This document shows positions 8,901 through 17,844 of a stretch of DNA of 64,000 nucleotides, one piece after another. The DNA comes from Sporosarcina sp. ACRSM (GTDB taxonomy: Bacteria > Bacillota > Bacilli > Bacillales_A > Planococcaceae). Every line of letters starts with the position of its first letter. The stretch's first letter is position 1. The notes beneath the pieces are model-generated. The model saw only the letters and a program-made list of their open reading frames with translations, did not search any database and was not told the origin of the DNA. The stretch covers positions 124,001-188,000 of the forward strand of contig NZ_JAKRNU010000004.1 in NCBI RefSeq assembly GCF_022346545.1. The letters are read 5' to 3'. Position numbers and translations under genes: made by a program.

Positions 8901-9911
8901 ATGAGAACGATAAGAAGATATTCAGTTGTCATTTTATGCATTTTCTTAATGCTAGCCTTAGCTGGGTGTTCGACTTCAGCGAGCGGTGAAGAAGCAGGGA
9001 GTAAACGAATTATTAGTATAGCAACCGTGCAGCCGGACGATCACCCGATCACCATCGGTTTACAAGCCTTTAAGGAATACCTTGAGGAAAAACTCGGAGA
9101 TCAAGTCGAAGTGAAAATCTTTACCAACGGCGTTATTGGCGGGAATTCCGAAGTACTTGAATTACTGCAAATGGGCTCATTGGACATGGTTGTGACGAGT
9201 GGGAGCAATTTAGAAGCATTTGCCGATGAATATAAGATTTTCAGTTTACCGTACTTATTTAATGATGAAGCAAGTTTCCGCAAAGTCATGGAAGATGAAG
9301 AATTTGTCAACCAAATTTATAACTCGACGGTCGATAAAGGGATTCAAGGGGTTACTTGGTTTGCCAATGGTGTGAATAATATTTATTCTTCCAAGAAGAT
9401 TGAAACACCGGAAGATCTCAAAGGCTTGAAAATCCGTGTGCAATCCAGTGAAGCGAATGTGAAAATGGTCCAAGGTTTTAATGCAGCGGCAGTTGTCATG
9501 GCATACGGCGAAGTGTATACGGCTTTACAGAATGGTGTCATCGATGCGGGATTGAATCCTGAAATGGCACTTGTGAAGATGAAACATGGAGAGGTTGCCA
9601 AATACTATTCCCGGACGGAACATCAGATCTTTACAGATATGTTTGTAGTGAGTACAAAATTCATGGATTCATTGACGGATGAAAAAGAAGTTTTTCAAGA
9701 GGCTTTCCAGTTAAGTACACAAGTTGCCAATGAGGAATGGGATAAACAAATTGCAGAGATGATTGATGAAGCAACTGAGATGGGCGTTGAATTTATAACA
9801 GTGGACAAAAAACCGTTTGAAGAAATCCAACAACCCGTCAAAGAAGCATTGTTAAAAGGAAACCCAGAACTGCAATCGCTCTATGACCGGGTTCAACAAA
9901 TCCAGAACTAA
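8901..9911 (+). CDS. TRAP transporter solute-binding lipoprotein (DctP family)
   Basis: Extracytoplasmic receptor of a sodium-driven TRAP system. 336 residues: a lipoprotein signal with a hydrophobic core and lipobox LAGC (Cys23), then a DctP fold. Typical segments are ATVQPDDHPITIGLQAFKEY, GNSEVLELLQMGSLDMV, and LKGLKIRVQSSEANVKM, which carries the conserved carboxylate-binding Arg. TRAP systems mostly import organic acids (C4-dicarboxylates, sugar acids, sialic acid). The start is ATG behind AAGGGTGAGG. Together with the next two genes it forms a complete P-Q-M set. The ligand is unknown, but the downstream KdgD-type enzyme favours a hydroxylated or keto acid. Confidence 0.93.
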   Translation: MRTIRRYSVVILCIFLMLALAGCSTSASGEEAGSKRIISIATVQPDDHPITIGLQAFKEYLEEKLGDQVEVKIFTNGVIGGNSEVLELLQMGSLDMVVTSGSNLEAFADEYKIFSLPYLFNDEASFRKVMEDEEFVNQIYNSTVDKGIQGVTWFANGVNNIYSSKKIETPEDLKGLKIRVQSSEANVKMVQGFNAAAVVMAYGEVYTALQNGVIDAGLNPEMALVKMKHGEVAKYYSRTEHQIFTDMFVVSTKFMDSLTDEKEVFQEAFQLSTQVANEEWDKQIAEMIDEATEMGVEFITVDKKPFEEIQQPVKEALLKGNPELQSLYDRVQQIQN

Positions 9912-9930
9912 ATGAAAGAAGAGGATGAAA

Positions 9931-10425
9931 ATGATCAAGGTGAGAAGCATTTTAGATAAGGTACTAGCCGCGCTATGTGCTTTGTTTTTAGCTATCATGA
10001 CGATTCTTGCAACGTATCAAGTGGTGACACGCTATGTCTTTAAAAATCCGAGCACAATGTCAGAAGACCTATTGAGCTTCTCTTTTGTCTGGGTATCCTT
10101 GCTTGGCACTGCGCTCGTTTTTGGGCAGAAAGATCATATGAGATTGTCCATTATCCCGGATAAGTTAACAGGAGCTGGAGGGCTCGTATTATCGATTTTT
10201 ACAGAATTACTAATTATGGTCATTGCAGTCATTGTTTTTCTAGTCGGAGGAAAAGATTTTGTAGGAGTGGGTGCGATCCAAGTTTCTCCCACTTTAAATA
10301 TTACGTTGGATTGGATCTATGTAATTCTCCCAATCAGTGGTATTTTGATCATCGTTTACAACCTATTAAATATCATTCAAGCCATCCAAAAATTTAATGA
10401 AAGTGGAAAGGAGGAATTCCAATGA
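9931..10425 (+). CDS. TRAP transporter small permease (DctQ family)
   Basis: Small four-helix membrane subunit of the TRAP transporter, 164 residues. Hydrophobic helices at about 12-32, 48-66, 85-107 and 122-145. The conserved N-terminal pattern VVTRYVFKNPSTMSEDLL with a following FVWVSLLGTALVF is typical of DctQ. The ATG at 9931 was preferred over 9925 because GAAGAGG lies seven bases before it. The stop overlaps the dctM start by four bases (ATGA), so translation is coupled. Confidence 0.9.
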   Translation: MIKVRSILDKVLAALCALFLAIMTILATYQVVTRYVFKNPSTMSEDLLSFSFVWVSLLGTALVFGQKDHMRLSIIPDKLTGAGGLVLSIFTELLIMVIAVIVFLVGGKDFVGVGAIQVSPTLNITLDWIYVILPISGILIIVYNLLNIIQAIQKFNESGKEEFQ

Positions 10426-11729
10426 GTGTAGCGGCTTCAGCAGCTTTATTGATCCTTGTAACAATTGTTGTTCTATTAATCATCGGAATACCGATTGGTG
10501 TCACGTTAGTTGTGGCATCCATACTCGCCATTACGCAGTCATTAGGCTTTTCGGCAGCGGTTCCTTCATCTGCGTTGAAAATGTTTCAAGGGATTAATAT
10601 TTTCACCTTATTGGCAATTCCTTTCTTTATCTTAGCCGGAAATATAATGAATAAAGGGGGAATTGCTCTTCGTCTCATTAATTTTGCAACAGCATTGACG
10701 GGGAGAATTCCGGGCTCTTTAGCGCATACGAATGTCGTGGCAAATATGTTGTTCGGGTCCGTGTCCGGTTCAGGGACAGCGGCGGTATCTGCAATGGGGA
10801 CCATTATGAGCCCTATTCAGAAAAAGAAAGGGTATGATAGCGACTTCACTGCTGCTATTAACATCGCCACAGCACCGACAGGACTCTTAATCCCTCCAAG
10901 TACAGCTTTAATCACTTATGCATTGATCAGCGGGGGGACTTCAGTGGCAGCCCTTTTCCTTGGGGGCGTAATCCCAGGCATCCTATGGGGAGTAAGCTGT
11001 ATGGTGGTCGCTTATTTTTATACAAAAAAGAAAGGCTACGTCGATAAAAAAGCGATTACTTTTAAGGAATTTATAAAAGTTACTTTGGAGGCAATTCCTA
11101 GCTTATTGTTGATCATTATCGTCATCGGCGGCATAGTTGGCGGTATTTTTACAGCGACAGAAAGTGCTGCAATCGCAGTCGTTTATAGTTTATTGTTATC
11201 AACTATTTTTTATAAAACATTAAAAATGAAAGAGTTATATGACATTTTAGTTGAGAGTGCAAAGCTGTCAGCGATTATTATGTTTTTGATTGGAGCGTCC
11301 AATATTATGGGCTGGGTCATGTCATTTACAGGAATCCCTAACCTGATGGCGGATGTCATTTTAGGTATTTCGGACAATCCAATCATTATTTTGCTCGCCA
11401 TCAATATTTTATTGTTATTTGTCGGTACATTTATGGATCTTACGCCTGCCATTTTAATTTTCACACCAATTTTGCTTCCAGTCTGCATGGCATTGGGAAT
11501 GACGCCTTTGCATTTCGGCATTATGCTCACATTCAATCTTTGTATCGGAACGATTACACCGCCTGTCGGGAATATTCTATTTGCCGGTATTAAAGTGGCC
11601 GATCGAAAACTGGAAAGGGTTATGCCGCATTTATTGCGATTTTACGGGGCGATTTTCGTCGTGCTTATGTTGATCACTTATATGCCATGGTTCTCATCAT
11701 TTTTACCAGCATTGGCTGGCTACCGTTAA
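10422..11729 (+). CDS. TRAP transporter large permease (DctM family)
   Basis: Channel-forming subunit of the TRAP transporter, 435 residues with about 12 membrane helices and two re-entrant hairpin loops. Signature segments: FFILAGNIMNKGGIA, GSVSGSGTAAVSAMGTIM with the sodium-site serine/glycine loop, APTGLLIPPSTALITYA, MDLTPAILIFTPILLPV and the near C-terminal GTITPPVGNILFAG. Forms the inner-membrane complex with the upstream DctQ and takes substrate from DctP. Last gene of unit 1; a terminator follows. Confidence 0.94.
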   Translation: MSVAASAALLILVTIVVLLIIGIPIGVTLVVASILAITQSLGFSAAVPSSALKMFQGINIFTLLAIPFFILAGNIMNKGGIALRLINFATALTGRIPGSLAHTNVVANMLFGSVSGSGTAAVSAMGTIMSPIQKKKGYDSDFTAAINIATAPTGLLIPPSTALITYALISGGTSVAALFLGGVIPGILWGVSCMVVAYFYTKKKGYVDKKAITFKEFIKVTLEAIPSLLLIIIVIGGIVGGIFTATESAAIAVVYSLLLSTIFYKTLKMKELYDILVESAKLSAIIMFLIGASNIMGWVMSFTGIPNLMADVILGISDNPIIILLAINILLLFVGTFMDLTPAILIFTPILLPVCMALGMTPLHFGIMLTFNLCIGTITPPVGNILFAGIKVADRKLERVMPHLLRFYGAIFVVLMLITYMPWFSSFLPALAGYR

Positions 11730-11743
11730 TCCGATTTATTCAG

Positions 11744-11780
11744 GTGAGCTTAGCTATTCGCTAAGTTCATTTTTCTTTTA
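11744..11780 (+). terminator. Terminator of the RidA-TRAP unit
   Basis: GAGCTTAGC (11746-11754) and GCTAAGTTC (11760-11768) pair with one G-T wobble around TATTC and are followed by a T-rich stretch. Confidence 0.75.
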
Positions 11781-11840
11781 TGTTCCTACTCGTTTTTATG
11801 GGGAATTGAGCTTTATTATCAGAATAGATTAAAATATAAT

Positions 11841-11869
11841 TTGACAGACTAATTTAATTGTCTTACAAT
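11841..11869 (+). promoter_or_regulatory. Promoter with FadR/GntR-type operator over the -10 box (unit 2)
   Basis: -35 TTGACA (11841-11846), a 17-base spacer and -10 TACAAT (11864-11869). The palindrome ATTGTCTTACAAT (11857-11869) covers the -10. Operator sequence and spacing are identical to the promoter at 7121-7149, so both units are probably controlled by the same GntR/FCD protein encoded at the end of this unit. Confidence 0.78.
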
Positions 11870-11915
11870 AAAACATATAGAAATTGATTACAATATTTTG
11901 AAGGGTGGAATTTAC

Positions 11916-12845
11916 ATGACAACGAAGAAGAGACAGTCACCGAAAGGGATTTTAGGATTTCCGGTTGCACCAATGGATGCTGAAGGGAAATTGGATTTAG
12001 AAGGACTGGGGAAGAATATTGAGTTTTTAATTGAAGAAGGCCTGTCTTCCATTTTTGTCGCTTGTGGGGCTGGCGAATTTCATGCAGTAAGCAATGAGGA
12101 ATATAGAGCGATGGTGGAAGTGGCTGTTGAGAAGACGAAAGGGAAAGTTCCTCTCTATACAGGTGTTGGCGGAAACATCACACATGCGTTGGAGCAGGCG
12201 AAAATTTCCGAAGAACTTGGCGCAGAAGGGTATTTGATTTTACCACCGTATTTGATCGACCCTTCACAAGATGGCATTTACAATTATTTGAAAGAAATCA
12301 TCCAAAGCACGGACTTGAATGCAATCGTCTACCAGCGTGATAACTGTATTTTTGAGGCGGCAACACTTCAAAAATTATGCGAACTGCCACAGCTTGTCGG
12401 CTATAAAGATGGCATCGGGAATATGGAAAAGAACGTGGAATTTACACATCTGATTGGGGATCGGTTGGAGTGGATCAATGGTATGCCGTTAGCAGAAGTG
12501 ACAATGGCGGCGTATGTGAACTTAGGGTTTACATCGTATTCCTCAGCGATTTCAAATTATATCCCTCATATTTCAGCCAAGTATTACGAGGCACTGCTCA
12601 GCGGCAATAAAGATTTGGTGAATGAATTATATGAAGATGTCATTTTCCCGATTCATCGTATTCGCCAACAGAAGAAGGGCTATGCAGTTTCGCTTATCAA
12701 GGCTGGTATGAACATCGTAGGGCTTCCGGTAACAACGAATGTCCGTGCGCCGATAGCACCGGTTGAAGAAGCACATTACGAAGAGTTGAAAGGCATTATT
12801 GAAAAGGCATTGGCAAAGTATCCTGCGAAAGTGGCAGCAGTTTAA
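11916..12845 (+). CDS. kdgD: 5-dehydro-4-deoxyglucarate dehydratase (DHDPS family)
   Basis: Class I aldolase-fold enzyme that dehydrates and decarboxylates 5-keto-4-deoxyglucarate to 2-oxoglutarate semialdehyde. 309 residues, very close to remembered Bacillus subtilis YcbC/KdgD: GILGFPVAP at the N terminus, YTGVGGN (81-87), Tyr139 in VYQRDN, Schiff-base Lys164 in VGYKDGIGNM, then SYSSAISNYIPHIS. The ATG at 11916 follows AAGGGTGG; an upstream in-frame TTG has no ribosome site. The next gene oxidises the product. The related pyrroline-4-hydroxy-2-carboxylate deaminase of hydroxyproline catabolism is a weaker alternative. No glucarate or galactarate dehydratase is nearby. Confidence 0.88.
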   Translation: MTTKKRQSPKGILGFPVAPMDAEGKLDLEGLGKNIEFLIEEGLSSIFVACGAGEFHAVSNEEYRAMVEVAVEKTKGKVPLYTGVGGNITHALEQAKISEELGAEGYLILPPYLIDPSQDGIYNYLKEIIQSTDLNAIVYQRDNCIFEAATLQKLCELPQLVGYKDGIGNMEKNVEFTHLIGDRLEWINGMPLAEVTMAAYVNLGFTSYSSAISNYIPHISAKYYEALLSGNKDLVNELYEDVIFPIHRIRQQKKGYAVSLIKAGMNIVGLPVTTNVRAPIAPVEEAHYEELKGIIEKALAKYPAKVAAV

Positions 12846-12854
12846 GAGGAGGAC

Positions 12855-14324
12855 ATGATGACAACGACGACAGAAGTAAAAACAACAACCTTCTTGAATT
12901 ATATTGACGGTGAATGGATCGCGTCTGAAACGGGGAAGACAGGTGAAAGCAAAAATCCGGCGCGCAAGGACGAAGTGGTTGGCACTTATCAATTATCCAA
13001 CAGCAATGATTTTGACAAGGCTGCTACAGCAGCAAGAAAAGCACAAAAAGCATGGCGCAAACTAGCTGGAAGTGTACGGGGCGATTATTTATTGAAAGCG
13101 GCGTCCATTATGGAAGAGCGAATCGATGATATCGCGACAGCGATGACGCTTGAAATGGGGAAGACATTCCCGGAAGCGAAAGGTGAAACGGCACGTGGCG
13201 TAGCCATTTTACGTTATTTTGCGGGCGAAGGGATGCGTTCGGTGGGTGATGTCATTCCATCGACAGACAGCGAAGCGTTGATGTTCACGACGAGAGTGCC
13301 TTTGGGAGTTGTCGGTGTCATCACGCCTTGGAACTTCCCGGTAGCCATCCCGATGTGGAAAATGGCACCGGCTCTCGTTTATGGCAATACAGTCGTGCTA
13401 AAGCCGGCCAGTGAAACAGCGGTGACGAGTGCGAAGATCATCGAATGTTTACATGATGCAGGCATTCCCGCTGGTGTCGTGAACATGGTGACGGGTTCAG
13501 GCGCTTTGATTGGAACCGAAATGGCGAACCATCAAGAAATCGATGCCATTACGTTTACAGGTTCCAATACAGTTGGGAAGCAATTGGCACAAATCGCTGT
13601 ATCAAGAGGGATTAAATATCAACTTGAAATGGGCGGGAAAAACCCTGTCATCGTTGCCAATGACGCGGATTTGGAGTTGGCTGTTGAAGCGACAATTAGC
13701 GGCGGGTTAAAATCATCCGGTCAAAAATGTACTGCAACGAGCCGTGTCATCGTTCAACAAGATATTTACGAGGCATTTAAAGAGAGATTGCTTGCAGAAG
13801 TGGCAAAAATTACGGTCGGAGACGGCATGGACGCAGGCACATGGATGGGGCCGAGCGCAAGCCAAGGACAGTTGGATACCGTTCTTTCCGCGATTGAAAA
13901 AGGGAAAGCTGAAGGGGCGACACTTCTTCTTGGTGGAAATGAAGTGCAAAAGGATGGGTTGAATGGCTACTTCGTGGAGCCGACTGTCTTTGAAAACGTG
14001 ACTGCTGACATGGCGCTTGCAAGAGAAGAAATTTTTGGTCCAGTGCTTGCACTGATGAAAGTGGAAACGATCGAAGAAGCGCTTGAATTGGCAAATGACT
14101 CGGAATATGGACTAAGTGCTTCCATTTTCACGACAAGTATTGGCCATATGCTGTCGTTCATCAATGAAATGGATGCAGGTTTGGTACGCATCAATGCCGA
14201 AAGTGCAGGAGTTGAACTGCAAGCTCCATTCGGCGGCATGAAGCAATCCAGTTCCCATTCCCGTGAGCAAGGGCAAGCGGCAAAAGAATTTTATACGGCA
14301 ATTAAAACGGTGTTCATCAAATAA
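12855..14324 (+). CDS. 2-oxoglutarate semialdehyde dehydrogenase (ALDH family)
   Basis: NAD(P)-dependent aldehyde dehydrogenase, 489 residues, likely converting 2-oxoglutarate semialdehyde from KdgD into 2-oxoglutarate. Visible: [18 protein letters not shown] (cofactor and oxyanion Asn), [12 protein letters not shown], the general-base Glu in LEMGGKNPV, and the catalytic Cys in [12 protein letters not shown] (around residue 295). The C-terminal [16 protein letters not shown] differs from the usual SGxGRE ending and matches the YcbD-type subfamily. The ATG is ten bases behind the kdgD stop, with GAGGAGG. A repeat element separates it from the next operon gene. Confidence 0.87.
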   Translation: MMTTTTEVKTTTFLNYIDGEWIASETGKTGESKNPARKDEVVGTYQLSNSNDFDKAATAARKAQKAWRKLAGSVRGDYLLKAASIMEERIDDIATAMTLEMGKTFPEAKGETARGVAILRYFAGEGMRSVGDVIPSTDSEALMFTTRVPLGVVGVITPWNFPVAIPMWKMAPALVYGNTVVLKPASETAVTSAKIIECLHDAGIPAGVVNMVTGSGALIGTEMANHQEIDAITFTGSNTVGKQLAQIAVSRGIKYQLEMGGKNPVIVANDADLELAVEATISGGLKSSGQKCTATSRVIVQQDIYEAFKERLLAEVAKITVGDGMDAGTWMGPSASQGQLDTVLSAIEKGKAEGATLLLGGNEVQKDGLNGYFVEPTVFENVTADMALAREEIFGPVLALMKVETIEEALELANDSEYGLSASIFTTSIGHMLSFINEMDAGLVRINAESAGVELQAPFGGMKQSSSHSREQGQAAKEFYTAIKTVFIK

Positions 14325-14393
14325 GATGAAGGAGCGGGAGTTATGCGATAACAAGCTTAACTCCTTGTTTCGATAAGTAGGGAACCATTGCAA

Positions 14394-14430
14394 AACAGAC
14401 CAGCGAAAATCGTTGGTCTCTCTTCTGTTT
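14394..14430 (+). terminator. Possible partial terminator after the dehydrogenase
   Basis: GACCAGCGA and TCGTTGGTC pair around a short A loop and are followed by TCTCTTCTGTTT. It could attenuate transcription into the downstream OCD and GntR genes. Confidence 0.5.
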
Positions 14431-14622
14431 ATCTTCATTCAGCAGAAGACTCCCGCCTCCAAAGGTGGCGAGATGAATGCGTTTTGGTTTACTGTTCAGC
14501 GGGTGTTCAAACGCCTGCTGAACGAAGATAAAGCCTCCGGCGGATGTCACAGATTTTGAAAGGAGTCAATTGCGCAAGCGCAATTCAAAATCTCGACGCA
14601 ATCACGCCGAGGCGTGATTGAT
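14428..14622 (+). repeat. Palindrome-rich ~190-bp repeat element, copy A
   Basis: The left half is an imperfect cruciform: TTTATCTTCATTCAGCAG opens and CTGCTGAACGAAGATAAA closes it, with smaller hairpins inside. The right half is nearly constant between copies: GCCTCCGGCGGATGTCAC, then a hairpin AGATTTTGAA/TTCAAAATCT enclosing an AATTGCGC palindrome, then arms CAATCACGCC/GGCGTGATTG. Related copies lie at 33477-33657 (inverted) and 53003-53194. It sits inside the operon, 25 bases before the OCD gene start. No transposase is present; a non-autonomous mobile element is the likeliest nature. Confidence 0.8.
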
Positions 14623-14646
14623 AATGATGTTTGGGAGGGAATCATA

Positions 14647-15594
14647 ATGCGTTTCATTGACGAACAAGAAATTAGAAGTTTGGTGACCGTGAAAGAGATT
14701 ATCGATACAATCGAAGACTATTATCTGAATGATGGCGAGAAAAGGTCGCTCGTTCCAGAACGGTTATTCATCAATGATGCCGATAACTCTGCGCTTTTAA
14801 TGCCTTCTTTTTATGAAAATTATTACGGGGCAAAAGTGATTGGGATCGCACCGGGAAATGCTGCAATTGGGGAAGCGACGTTGCGTGGCATTTTTCTGTT
14901 GAATGACAGGCAAACGATGAAACCGCTTGCGATATTGGATGCGCGGACGATTACAGCGATGCGGACCGGTGCTGTTAGCGGCCTGGGGATGAAATACTTG
15001 GTGGCCAATGATACGGATACCATTGGTGTGATTGGTACGGGCGACCAAGGATGGAGTCATTTGGAGGCGGCATGCGCTGTCAGACAAATTAAACGGGTTT
15101 TGGTGTATAATCGTAGTCAGGAAAGACTTCATCCGTTTATGGAGAAAGCGAAGAAGGCATTTCCATCGATCCGCTTTGAAATTTCAAATCCAGAAACGAT
15201 TTTGACAGAAGCACAACTGATCATTACAACAACGACGTCAATCGATCCAGTCCTTCCTTATGACGGCAAGGTGGATTTGACTGGAAAGCATTTTGCAGGA
15301 TCGGGGGCATTCAAATCTTTCATGCAGGAAATTCCCGACACAATTATCAAGGAAGTGGACCATCTCTATGTTGATACGCACGCGGCATTTTCCGAGTGTG
15401 GTGAACTGATGAACGCCAGGGCATTGGGACATAGTGAGAAGACGGTTCCCGAACTGAAAAGCCTTGTACAAGGCGGGGAAAATGAGGAAATGAAGCGAAA
15501 AACGACCCTTTTCAAATCGGTTGGTGTCTCGATTTTTGATATTCTGACTGCGAAATTGGTCTATGAACGAATGACAAGCCGTATTCGCATGTAA
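14647..15594 (+). CDS. Ornithine cyclodeaminase/mu-crystallin family protein
   Basis: NAD(P)-binding family that includes ornithine cyclodeaminase, alanine dehydrogenase (archaeal) and Delta1-pyrroline-2-carboxylate (ketimine) reductase. 315 residues. N-terminal dimer domain with SLVPERLFI; substrate-site RTGAVSGLGMKYLV (Arg-Thr-Gly-Ala is conserved); Rossmann motif GVIGTGDQGWSHLEA (~125-139); and SGAFKSFMQEIP followed by DTHAAFSECGEL. The ATG at 14647 follows GGGAGGGA; the upstream in-frame ATG has none. In this operon an imine reductase or cyclodeaminase would pair logically with the RidA protein of unit 1. The exact substrate is open. Confidence 0.85.
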   Translation: MRFIDEQEIRSLVTVKEIIDTIEDYYLNDGEKRSLVPERLFINDADNSALLMPSFYENYYGAKVIGIAPGNAAIGEATLRGIFLLNDRQTMKPLAILDARTITAMRTGAVSGLGMKYLVANDTDTIGVIGTGDQGWSHLEAACAVRQIKRVLVYNRSQERLHPFMEKAKKAFPSIRFEISNPETILTEAQLIITTTTSIDPVLPYDGKVDLTGKHFAGSGAFKSFMQEIPDTIIKEVDHLYVDTHAAFSECGELMNARALGHSEKTVPELKSLVQGGENEEMKRKTTLFKSVGVSIFDILTAKLVYERMTSRIRM

Positions 15595-15624
15595 AAACCA
15601 GTAAGGGAAGAAAGGAGGGTTTGG

Positions 15625-16317
15625 ATGAAAGAATATAAAATGGACACAGTCCGCAGAAGCACGCTTTCCCAACAAGTGTTGGAACAGATTGTCCAACTGC
15701 TTATGAGTGGACAATTGAGACCGGGCGATAAATTGCCGGCGGAAATGACGCTGATGGAACAATTTGATGTGAGCCGACCCGTTTTACGGGAAGCGCTCAG
15801 TTCATTGGAAACATTAGAAATCATTACGAGAAAACCGCGCGGGGGTACATATGTCAATGAAAGAGTCGGTAGCAATCCATTCAAAGTGATGCTTGCCTTA
15901 TCGATCAATAACGTTTCCGCTGTCATTGAAGCACGTATGACGTTGGAGTTAGGGCTTGTTACGATTGCCGCTGAAAAAATATCGGACGAGCAACTGGAGC
16001 AACTGAAGGAAACGATTGATAGTATCCAAGCCAATCCAGATAGCGACTATGGTCGATTAGACAAGGAATTCCATCGCATCATCGCACAAAGCGCAAACAA
16101 TCCAGTCGTTGAAGGGATGATTGAATCATTGCTAATCGCCCATGAAAAAACGGATAGCCTCATTCCTTTTCGTGAGCCTGGCGTCACCGTGGAACATCAT
16201 TTAGGGATTTACGAAGCGCTTAAAAACAGAGATCCTTACGCAGCCTTTCAACAGATGTATAAGCATTTGAGCTTTGTCAGGAAAAAACTACTGGATGATC
16301 TGGAAAAAGAACAATGA
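15625..16317 (+). CDS. GntR-family regulator, FadR/FCD subfamily
   Basis: 230 residues: an N-terminal winged helix (about 10-75, LPAEMTLMEQFDVSRPVLREALSSLE) and a C-terminal all-helical FCD ligand domain. The FCD metal-site residues are visible as Asp and His in LDKEFHRIIAQS, a His in EHHLGIYEAL and a His in MYKHLSFVRKK. FCD regulators usually bind organic acids at this metal. The start is ATG with AAAGGAGGG. It is last in unit 2 and the obvious candidate to bind TTGTCTTACAA at both promoters, giving auto- and cross-regulation. Repressor action is inferred from the operator lying on the -10. Confidence 0.92.
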   Translation: MKEYKMDTVRRSTLSQQVLEQIVQLLMSGQLRPGDKLPAEMTLMEQFDVSRPVLREALSSLETLEIITRKPRGGTYVNERVGSNPFKVMLALSINNVSAVIEARMTLELGLVTIAAEKISDEQLEQLKETIDSIQANPDSDYGRLDKEFHRIIAQSANNPVVEGMIESLLIAHEKTDSLIPFREPGVTVEHHLGIYEALKNRDPYAAFQQMYKHLSFVRKKLLDDLEKEQ

Positions 16318-16321
16318 GAGA

Positions 16322-16348
16322 AAAGTCCGCACTGGCTGCGGGCTTTTT
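16322..16348 (+). terminator. Terminator after the GntR gene
   Basis: AGTCCGCA pairs with TGCGGGCT around a short loop and is followed by five T. It isolates the methionine genes from the catabolic unit. Confidence 0.78.
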
Positions 16349-16423
16349 AATGTTGGAGTGTTGTTTCATTTGCAGAAAACGTTGTACAAAACCAAATAGT
16401 CCAAACATTTATTGATTTCACTA

Positions 16424-16453
16424 TTGACATTCTATTCTATTACCTGTATTGTA
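16424..16453 (+). promoter_or_regulatory. Promoter of the S-box transcript
   Basis: -35 TTGACA (16424-16429), a 17-base spacer and a weak -10 (TATTGT, 16447-16452) preceded by TG one base upstream. About 28 bases separate it from the riboswitch P1 stem. Confidence 0.5.
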
Positions 16454-16480
16454 GTATCTATCAACCGAATACGTAACTTT

Positions 16481-16648
16481 CTTATCGAGAGAGGTGGAGG
16501 GACTGGCCCTTTGATACCTCAGCAACAGACTTCTATGAAGTACTGTGCTAATTCCAGAAGCTATGGCATCTTGCCGTGGGCTTGAAGATAAGGAGAGAAT
16601 CTAGCGAAATTGCCAAAACCTCTTCTTATCATGGAAGGGGTTTTTTTA
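16481..16648 (+). promoter_or_regulatory. SAM-I riboswitch (S-box) with terminator
   Basis: The S-box core is unmistakable: P1 arm CTTATC (16481-16486), AGAGAGGTGGAGGGACTGG, CCCTTTGATACCTCAGCAAC, and closing GATAAG (16587-16592). The expression platform is a terminator, AAAACCTCTTC (16615-16625) with GAAGGGGTTTT (16634-16644) and a T-run. With S-adenosylmethionine bound, the terminator should form. This controls the two MetE-like genes downstream. Confidence 0.96.
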
Positions 16649-16693
16649 TATCCCTTAACCCCTTAAAAAACAACTAGAAAGAAGGAATAGACA

Positions 16694-17806
16694 ATGACAA
16701 ACCAAACAAAGATAGTAGCGACAGCACCATTTAGAGCCGATCATGTAGGAAGTTTATTGCGACCGGCAAATTTACATACAGCACGCGCCGAGTTCAAAGA
16801 AGGCGAAATTTCTGCGGAGCAATTGCGCGAAGTGGAGACGCAAGAAATTAAGCGCATCGTGGAGAAGCAACTTGAAGTGGGCCTGGAAGTGGTGACGGAT
16901 GGTGAGTTCAGACGGACTTGGTGGCACTTCGACTTTTTGGAGCATTTGAATGGCATCGAAGGCTATGTTTCTGAGAAAGGTCGCCCGTTCCAAGGAATTG
17001 AAACAGAGCGGTACAATGTACGCAATACCGGAAAAATTTCCTTCAATCCGGATCATCCTTTCATCAAAGATTTTATCGAGCTCAATGAAATTGTAGATGG
17101 ACGTGCAGTGGTGAAGCAGACGATTCCGAGTCCGAATCAGCTGTTCCCGAGTGAAATCCGCAACAGAGAAATTTACCCGAATATCGAGGATTACGCGAAC
17201 GATGTCATTCAAGCGTACAGGGATGCGGTGAAGGCATTTTATGATGCGGGTGTCCGTTATTTGCAGTTTGACGATGTCTATATCGCGGGGCTGTCAGCGG
17301 AAAAGCTACCACATAGTGATGATGAATTTACTAGGGAAGAATTAATCGATTTGGCATTGCGTGTCGTAAACGGTGTGTTGGAGGACAAGCCAGAAGATTT
17401 GATTGTCACAACGCATTTATGCCGTGGGAACTACAGATCGACTTGGTCATTTGAGGGCAGCTATGCGCATATTGCACCGACTTTATTTGCCAAAGAAAAG
17501 GTGGACGGTTTCTTCTTGGAGTATGATGACGACCGTTCAGGCGACTTCGGACCGCTTGCACATATTCCGAACGGCGGTGCGAAAGTTATTCTAGGTGTTG
17601 TGACATCGAAAAGTGGCGAAGTGGAAGACAAAGAATTGATCAAAACGCGCATTGAAGAAGCAACGCAATACGTACCACTGGAACAATTATGCCTGAGCCC
17701 GCAATGTGGCTTCTCTTCCACGCATCATGGTAATGAGCTGACGGAAGAACAGCAGTGGGCGAAGTTGAAATTCATCGTGGATGTCGCGAAGGAAGTTTGG
17801 GGATAA
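16694..17806 (+). CDS. MetE-like methionine synthase, YxjG/YxjH family (copy 1)
   Basis: 370-residue cobalamin-independent methionine synthase-like protein, comprising only the C-terminal catalytic barrel of MetE. Members are thought to make methionine from homocysteine with a folate or small methyl donor. Seen: FRADHVGSLLRP at the start, VTDGEFRRTWWHFDFLEH, QFDDVYIAGL, and zinc-site residues in TTHLCRGN (His-x-Cys) and LSPQCGFSS (second Cys). Directly downstream of the S-box, as in B. subtilis yxjG and yxjH. The next gene is a very close tandem copy. The methyl donor is unproven. Confidence 0.9.
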   Translation: MTNQTKIVATAPFRADHVGSLLRPANLHTARAEFKEGEISAEQLREVETQEIKRIVEKQLEVGLEVVTDGEFRRTWWHFDFLEHLNGIEGYVSEKGRPFQGIETERYNVRNTGKISFNPDHPFIKDFIELNEIVDGRAVVKQTIPSPNQLFPSEIRNREIYPNIEDYANDVIQAYRDAVKAFYDAGVRYLQFDDVYIAGLSAEKLPHSDDEFTREELIDLALRVVNGVLEDKPEDLIVTTHLCRGNYRSTWSFEGSYAHIAPTLFAKEKVDGFFLEYDDDRSGDFGPLAHIPNGGAKVILGVVTSKSGEVEDKELIKTRIEEATQYVPLEQLCLSPQCGFSSTHHGNELTEEQQWAKLKFIVDVAKEVWG

Positions 17807-17844
17807 GACTACATTAGATTATAAATGAAAAGGGGAAAAATACG

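Noticed and set aside
11916..15594. Hydroxyproline catabolic operon (HypD/LhpI type)
   Set aside because: The dehydratase matches KdgD more closely than pyrroline-hydroxycarboxylate deaminase, and no hydroxyproline epimerase or dehydrogenase is present; kept only as an alternative.
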